This document shows, in pieces, positions 57,326 through 64,000 of a stretch of DNA of 64,000 nucleotides. The notes under the pieces are model-generated. The model did no database searches, was not told where the DNA came from, and was given only the letters and a program-made list of their open reading frames with translations. The stretch is from Phylloscopus collybita (taxonomy: Eukaryota; Chordata; Aves; Passeriformes; Phylloscopidae), in NCBI GenBank assembly GCA_027886175.1, contig JAJNNQ010000006.1, forward strand, positions 7,750,001-7,814,000. Reading direction: 5' to 3'. The translations under genes were made by a program, and so were the position numbers. How positions within the stretch are numbered: position 1 is the first letter of the stretch; every line of letters starts with the position of its first letter.

Positions 57326-59079
57326 ACTAAGTGTGGAACTTAGTTTTAAACATTAAACATTAATTTTAAACAAGTTACCAGAGAAATATGGAGCATAAAA
57401 GGACCCATCATAGATAAATGTTTTATTGTTCTTTTTTTAATTTATTACACAAACAATTCTACAAGGAAAAAATAAATTAATAATTGGAAAAATTAGATGA
57501 CACTTTAGTACGGTAGAGGAAAAATAGTATTTTATGTGATTTGGCATTGGGGATTACAAGGCTACAGATTGGGCAAGATCATACATTTAGCAAATTTAAT
57601 AAATCAAATCAATAGAACATTAGAGAATAAATTAGCATATCAGGAGTATTACACACTGTTACAAAGAAAAAAGTGCAAGCAATCACATAAGCATTTGCAC
57701 TGCAGCAAGAAGGATCCTTCAAGAAAGGAACCTCTTATTTTCTGTCATGTTAGGCATTTGCTGGTGATCACAATTTATGATGAATAATAGGTTGCATAAT
57801 TGTGGTCAAATAGTTCATATGTGTCCTATTAAATGCAACTTTATCTTGGCATAGATGAGGTAGGTCATTAAAAAGGGAAGTTTCCGTCCTGTTTTAAAGC
57901 TATCATTTATAAACTTAAATGTAAGACAATATGGTATTATATGCATGAAACATTTTTTGAGTAGGAATAAAAACTGTTGCTTTTCCTTCACAACTGAAAG
58001 TCCCTAACATATTAAACTAGAGAAAAATTTTCTGAGTGAGACTGTCTCTCTCATCCTTTGGCCTAAATAACCTTTTTAATGATGCTGTAATAAGAGAGTC
58101 TACTTCAGCAAGAGAGACTGACACACCATGACTTCAGAATAATTCAGTCAAATAAGACTCTCAGTCTTCAAAATTGTTCTTTGAAATATGAGATTTGTAA
58201 AAAGACCCAGTATACCAAAATTAAGTGAGACTGATAAAATCAGACTTAGTAAAATGACTATCTGCATAACGTAAGTATTTATGCTCAAGAAGACAACAAA
58301 GTCCTTTGAAGACCATTACAAGGAGAACCTGCCAGGTTAAATTTAACTAAAGGGCAGAAAATTACCATCTGGATACCTCTGTTTCCTCCTGCATTGCAGG
58401 GTAGTGATTTACCTCTGAATTCTTTTTTTTTTTTTTTTTTTCATCAGTTTGCTTTGCATGTAAAATGATTAGTAGCATTACATTTTGCAAGTAACTTGGT
58501 CCACACATAATGTATTTATTCTCAATGCCTGTCCTAGATGCAGTGTAAAGCAGCAAATTGGACAAGTTAAGGCAATCTTACAGAACACAGCACACATTCT
58601 AAAAAAAGAATTCATGCTGCAGGTAGTCACAGAAGTGGAAAACTAGGATATTGGAGAATTTTAATTAAAAAAAATGTTTGGATCGTTCAGATTCTATAAA
58701 ATTAGTTACAAATAAGCAACTATCTTTAGGATCCAAAGTCGAGTCACACCTAGATCCTAAGTCACAACTGAAATTTTTCACAAGGTTCTTCAATCCTTTT
58801 GATATAAACATAAATTTGAAAGTGAGAAAATATTTCAAACCAATGAAAACCAGATAATTTTTACCTGCTGGTCTAATATCACAAAAGGCAAGATTTGGAA
58901 ATTCAAAATTTTCAGATCTCTCATCAGTTTCTTTGTCAGAATTTTGTACTTGTCTAGTCACCATTCCCTCTGAGAACAAGAGCTTGTTAAACGTGATAAC
59001 CTTTGGTTGTTTCTCTCAGTGATTAAAGACATTTGTCCTTTGAGCCAAACCACTCAGATTCAGGAGTTCTGTCACTCTT
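57326..59079. other. unique AT-rich DNA, no gene seen
   Basis: A T run lies at about 58423-58441. The frames at 57536-57787 (+) and 58665-58979 (-) have no recognisable motif. Confidence 0.5.
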
Positions 59080-59592
59080 TGTGCTGGTTCTGGCTGTAAT
59101 ACATTTAATTTTCATCACAGAAGCCCCTGTGATGTTGTGTTTTGTATTTATAATGAGCATGGTGTTGATAGTCTATCAATATTTTAGCTTTTGCTGAGCA
59201 GTTCTTATAGGGCATTAAGGCCAGGACAGCTGACCTCAAGTGATCAACAGGATATTCCATACCATATGGCATCATGCTTAGCATATAAAGCTGGGGGAAG
59301 AAGGAGAAGGAAGAGGAGGGATGTTTGGAGCGATCACATTCATCTTCCCAAGTCACCATGCCTGATGGAACCCTGCTTGCCTGGAAATGGCTGATCACTT
59401 GCGTGCCAATGGGACGTGGCAAATGAACTTCTTGTTTTGTTTTGCTTGTGTGCAGGACTTTAGCTTTAAAGCTGTCTTTATCTCTACCCATGAGGTTTCT
59501 CACTTTTACCTTACTGATTTTCTCCCCATCCCTCTGTGGAGGAATGAGCAAGGGCTCTGTGGGACTGTGCTGCTTCCTGGGGTTAAACCACA
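59080..59592 (+). mobile_element. solo LTR, best-preserved copy of the TGTGCTGG-type family
   Basis: It starts TGTGCTGGTTCTGGCTG and ends GGGGTTAAACCACA. It contains GGATATTCCATACCATATGG and a TATA-like CATATAAAGCTGGG near 59282. A purine tract, a TGGAAATGGCTGATCAC stretch and TTATCTCTACCCATGAGG follow. The order is the same as at 1955, 22868 and 56925. A 175-codon minus frame inside it is chance. No exact target duplication is visible. Confidence 0.85.
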
Positions 59593-60881
59593 AAACTGTC
59601 CTTTTTATCGGTAAGACTGTCTGGCCAGTCATCTTTCCCTATCTGCTTTTATTAAAGTTCATCTTCTAGGGAATTAAAGTGGATTAATCAGTTATAGTAA
59701 TATGGCTATCAGTACCTACTATCAGCCCCCAAAGCAACCTGAAACACAGTGTGTATATTGTAGTGCATTCCACATTTTTTCAGTACAAAATGAATACTGG
59801 ACACATTGTATTTTTTTAAATGTTCAAATTATCCCCTTTTTCTGTCCAGAGTGTAATCTTGACACAGAACATTATAAACAAGATGTGCATTGCTCATAAT
59901 TTCTATAAATATTTCTTTTTTTCAAGGAAATGCACTTGGGGTCTTTAACAAAAATGCAAATGCCTATGAGTAGTATGGGATGAGAACAGATACACAAATA
60001 TTTGGGGGAATTAAACATATTCGGTTATCTCTGCTATTATTTATGGCAGTCCCACTTTTCATTCTCCACAAGCATTCAGACATTTAATCAGAAATTTAAT
60101 AAAAGAACTCTTTCACATCTCATGCTCCTAGAATGTGTCAGAGCAATGCAATGCCCATAATGCCCACATGCTGATCAGTTCTTCTTTTTCTCAAGTGTCC
60201 ATATTAAATAAAACTATTTGGCACATTTCAAAACACATTTTCAAATGTTCATAGGTATCCTGCGGCACCAAGGAAAATATCATACTGCACTTGCTGAGCT
60301 GCTAAGTTGTCATTGAATCTAATTTTAACGCACCAACAGCCAGTGATTTAAAAAGCCACAAACTTTAAAATTACTAGAAGTACAACTGAAAGGCATAACT
60401 GTGTTTGATCTTGTGTGTGTATGTAGACACTGTCAAAGAATATTTCTCAATAATTAAATCTGACTTGTACAGATACAAGCAAGGACAGATTTTTTTTGTT
60501 TTGTGTGTGTTGTTAAAATGACTTCAGCTTCATTAACAACTTATAAGATGCTAATGGAAAAAAAAAAGGAAAATTATGTTATTTCATTTTTAATTTGTGT
60601 TCTGCATATTGAATTTTTTTTCTGCTTCTAAAGGTAAAAAAGAAAATCAAAAGTATACCATCTACAGCATGAGATATTTTAGTCAATGTTTGATAAAGCC
60701 ATATGGAAATCCAAAGTCTTGACTCCTTTTCCTTCTTTTTTGATGTGAAAAATGTTTTTGCAAATATGGCATTATAGGTAATGCAACTGAGAGTAAATAA
60801 ATGTTTCATTCCAGTTTTCTAATACTTTAAAACTAGTTGAAGCTTTCAGAATCCATACTGTAGTAATATTACATATACATA
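59593..60881. other. unique AT-rich DNA, no gene seen
   Basis: Nothing recognisable lies here apart from short A and T runs and a GT-rich patch at about 60500-60512. Confidence 0.55.
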
Positions 60882-61432
60882 TATCATAGAATATTCTGAG
60901 TTGGAAGGAACTCACAAGGATCATTGAGTCTGGCTCATGGCCCTACACAGGACAACTCCAGGAATCCCACCTTGTGCCTGAGAGCATTGTGCAACTGCTT
61001 CTTGAACTGTCAGGTTTGGTGCTGTGACCGCTTCCCTGGGGAGCCTGTTCCAGCGCCCAGCCATCCTCTGGGTGAAGAACTTTTTCCTTAATATGTGACA
61101 TAAATGTCCCCTGACACAACTTGATGGCATTCCCTCGGGTCCTGTCACTGGTCACCAGAGAGATCAGTGTCTGCCCGTCCTCCTCACAAGGAATTTGCAG
61201 ACTGCAATGAGGTCTCCGCTCAGTCTCCTCTCCAGGCTGAACAGATCAAGGGACTGCAGCTGCTCCTCATATGGCTTCCCCTCAAGGCACTTCACTATCT
61301 TTGTTACCCTCCTTTGGACACTTTCTTGCAGCTCTTTTCTTTCTTATATTGTGGTGCCCAAAACTGCAGGGAGGACTTGAAGTGAGACCACATCAGTGCA
61401 GAGCAAAGCAGGACAATCCCCTCCCTCAACAC
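60882..61432 (-). mobile_element. CR1 LINE 3' half, reverse orientation
   Basis: Read on +, it begins ATCATAGAATATTCTGAGTT. It continues through CTGGGGAGCCTGTTCCAGCG, GGTCCTGTCACTGGTCACCA, GCAGCTGCTCCTCATATGGC and TTTGTTACCCTCCTTTGGAC. These are the reverse complements of the same CR1 segments seen on + at 28080-28260. It stops at a (CA)n and A run that replaces the rest of its 5' side. Confidence 0.94.
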
Positions 61433-61461
61433 ACACACACACACACAGACATATTTACAGG

Positions 61462-61502
<41 letters not shown>
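61428..61502 (+). repeat. (CA)n followed by a 41-bp poly(A)
   Basis: About nine or ten CA units at 61428-61448 lead into ACATATTTACAGG and then an uninterrupted A run at 61462-61502. The tract sits at the 5'-truncation side of the minus-strand CR1, so it is not that element's tail. Confidence 0.92.
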
Positions 61503-61504
<2 letters not shown>

Positions 61505-64000
61505 AGCAGAATCAGGCCCTTCCACTGTATATAAGTCAGTGGTTTTGTCCTGGTGTATTTCTAGCTTAAATTGCCATCAAATCTTTGTAATCACTCTAGA
61601 TGTATAGTACATCTGTGAAGGATCAGTCCTAACCTTTTTCATTCAAATCCTGACTTCATTTTACATGAAACTGACGTTTGCTCTAATACTCACATCCTTG
61701 TCTTTGTACAAAATAAAGATATTTCAAAAGCTCAGCATAACTGCAGTTTCTGCAGAAATCTGGATATATGCCAGCGTTAAGTGGTATTGAATCAGCAAAA
61801 ATGTCTGAAGAATTGTGAACAAATTTGTCAAGAGATAACAGTCATAATCCTAGCTTAAATTTAGGGTCACAGCTGCTCCGTATTACCAGCAGAGTAGAAG
61901 GTGAAAGGAAGCCAAGGCACATATGTCCACTTGTCAAGCAATTAGTACTTGAAACCAGAATGTCTCACTTGCATATGTGTTTTATATATATGTACTTTTA
62001 TGAATATAAAGAGGTGTTTTCTAATTTTGCCTTATCCCTTCCTTGTCTTTTTGTTAGATATCAGTCCTCATAACTCTGCTCTGGAAAGAAACTGTTACAG
62101 GAGTGGCTTTGCCTGCTGGCAATGGAGTTGTGATGCTCCTAGCTGGTGTTAATTATTTTTGTGAATGCAGAAACATAAAGCTGTGAGATGAGGTAGATGT
62201 ACTCAGTAGAATGAAGAATGAAGTAGGACAGTCAATGAAAGGCAGTACTGGCAAAGATCCCTGGTCATCTATCTGCATAATTAAAAATATCTCACTTATT
62301 TAATTGTAGTCAGCACAGTATCCCATCATTATCTAGAGATGCCCTTCTAGGCATACTGAGAGTCATACAAGTCTTGGACACTGCTTAAAAAAGGGGCCGC
62401 TAGCTTATCATTAAGTCCTATCGAGAACAACAAATCAGATATTCCTAAAAATTTCTTCTTTTCAGTAGATCCACCAATCATTCTTATAACATGTTGGTTG
62501 TAGAGCATGGTCAGTATTTTCCACTGACTTAACTGCAGGAACTGTATTAAAGTCGACTTTCTACTTGAACAAAATAGAGTATTTTACCATTTTGCATTCC
62601 ATGTTATCATGGGAACTTAAAGTAATGAAATTCATCTCCACTACTCTAAAAATTCTCATAGTTAGTGAAAAGTTATGTTTATTTTGGATGCTATTTATCT
62701 CGTCATAAGATAAATGTCAAAAATTTTGCTCCATAAAAAAAAAGGGGTTTTTTTAACTCCTTGTAAAGAGTCCAGAAAAAAAAAGTTTTAGTGATGATAG
62801 TGGTGTGTGTTCCAGTTGTTTGAGTATGGGAATTCAAGCATTTTAAATGCCTCATCTTCTTGTACTGGAAGACGGGATTCATGGACAAGGGAAGAAAAGT
62901 GAACTCTGACTATGTAGCCTAGTGATCACATCAGTCTGCCAGCTGAGAGTCCTGTTTGATTTATTTTTCTTTTTTTTTTAGGGATTAAGATAAAAATAGC
63001 CCTTGAAGGAAAGACCTGAAGGTATGTCATTCTCCCCTCTTGGCTATATTGTATTAAGAGACACTAAGTATTTTCAGGTGCTATTTGTGTATCTTTATTA
63101 TGAGACAATCTTGGATTTTGAAAGTGATTGTACTCTTCCTTAAAAAAGTCTATAGCTGACCGTCATTGCATAAATAAGGATCTATTTTAAAAAGCTATTT
63201 CTTTAGTATCTAAGTAAAGCATAAATCATCTGCATTCTCCTGAAATACTTCAGCAGTTCCTAAATTTTTCTGAAACATGTTCTTCAGTTATTAAAAATAA
63301 GTGCCCTGATTGCTAAAGCTGTTTCTTGTAGTAAAGAAATTAATTGATTAAATATATAGAATTGCATTTCTTATATACTTTTGCGCAAACCTCTTCCTAT
63401 TTTCATGATACTACAATTGATTTCTTGCTCTTATAGATTAATAATCTATTAAAGATACGAGTGCAAAGAAACAGACCAAAGTTCACATTTGGTCATGATA
63501 GCTTTTTCTGATGGAGCTCTGTATACCTACTTGGAGACTATGAGCAACCAGGTATTTTTGAATAAAGATTGTATATGAGTGTGAAAAAGCTGAATTAGCT
63601 CTTTTTTTTTTTTTTTTTCTTTCTACAATGCTGTGGTTTAAAGGGGTTTGTTTGTTTGTTTGTTTGTGTTTTTTTTACCACGATAATTATTTCCTTATCT
63701 AACTATAAAAAAGTAGTGATTTGTAATACAATATTGGCAAAAGTAACTAGTCAAATCATAAACTGGATGGTGTTTTTTGTATTTTTTTTTCTATCCATTA
63801 CTCTTTTGGAGTGAATCTTATTAATTAGAAACTGAAAAAGGAGCCGTAAGTACCAGTAATCATAACAATTTTGGCAAAAATAGAGAAACAATGAAAAGTC
63901 CTGACTTGCTCAAGATACTGATTTATGTTTTACTTCGATCTATTTGGAGATTAGAGGTAAAAGGTTTCTTTTTCATTACATTTTTTCAAGGGACTCCACA
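61503..64000. other. unique AT-rich DNA, no gene seen
   Basis: A T run (about 63602-63619) and a (GTTT)n microsatellite (about 63644-63666) are present. I see no exon, LTR or CR1 signature, although an unrecognised exon of a large gene cannot be excluded. Confidence 0.5.

Noticed and set aside
59105..59632. 175-codon minus frame
   Set aside because: It is antisense to a solo LTR whose family has three other copies here, none of which keep the frame.
63490..63560. Possible short exon between an AG and a GT
   Set aside because: Such acceptor and donor pairs are common by chance, and the implied peptide is too short to recognise.

Overview
This window looks like a gene-free stretch of bird nuclear DNA, either intergenic or inside a very large intron. 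The reasons are its AT-rich unique sequence, several CR1 non-LTR retrotransposon fragments on both strands, many solo LTRs of avian endogenous-retrovirus type, and the absence of mammalian L1 or Alu-like repeats. The LTR load suggests a songbird or another neoavian, but that is inference. I found no host exon, tRNA, rRNA, CRISPR array or bacterial-type operon that I can support.

Layout. 1-6 kb is unique AT-rich DNA with a degraded solo LTR (about 1955-2592), a 183-bp GGGAA satellite (3716-3898) and an ERV1-type solo LTR (4318-4753). 6.0-9.0 kb is a GC-rich cluster: CR1 pieces on both strands, a solo LTR with a perfect duplicated target (6648-7346), then a long LTR of about 1.5 kb (7431-8955). 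9-20 kb is unique DNA with a 39-bp T run and an exact 36-bp tandem duplication. 20.4-30 kb is the densest region. It holds a degraded LTR, a CR1 piece, another LTR (22868-23424), and a partial class III (ERVL-like) provirus whose RNase H-integrase frame is still open and has all its catalytic residues (23832-25562), followed by its 3' LTR (25689-26219). After that comes a CR1 ORF2 relic (26229-29823) split by a solo LTR.

30-40 kb holds a CR1 3' end, a compact 1.6-kb minus-strand LTR element with two LTRs, a primer-binding site and a target duplication (33631-35244), a solo LTR inside a CR1 (35522-36147), a second ERV1-type solo LTR (38121-38569) and a further solo LTR (38949-39532). 40-54 kb is mostly unique, with a CR1 reverse-transcriptase relic near 43 kb and solo LTRs at 47.2 and 51 kb. 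54-57.4 kb is GC-richer, with a CR1 3' end, a GGAAT-type satellite and two LTRs. 59-64 kb has one more LTR, a CR1 relic and a 41-bp A run.

None of the genes works as a pathway: the coding content is all from mobile elements. The most unusual structure is at 23.66-25.56 kb, where a piece of the provirus's own reverse transcriptase, including its YIDD catalytic box, is inverted head-to-head against the intact RNase H-integrase frame. The second is the compact LTR element at 33.6-35.2 kb, whose short interior carries two unrecognised frames of about 85 codons. A third pattern is that three solo LTRs sit inside CR1 copies, each with its target duplication visible. I see no convincing new multi-gene system.
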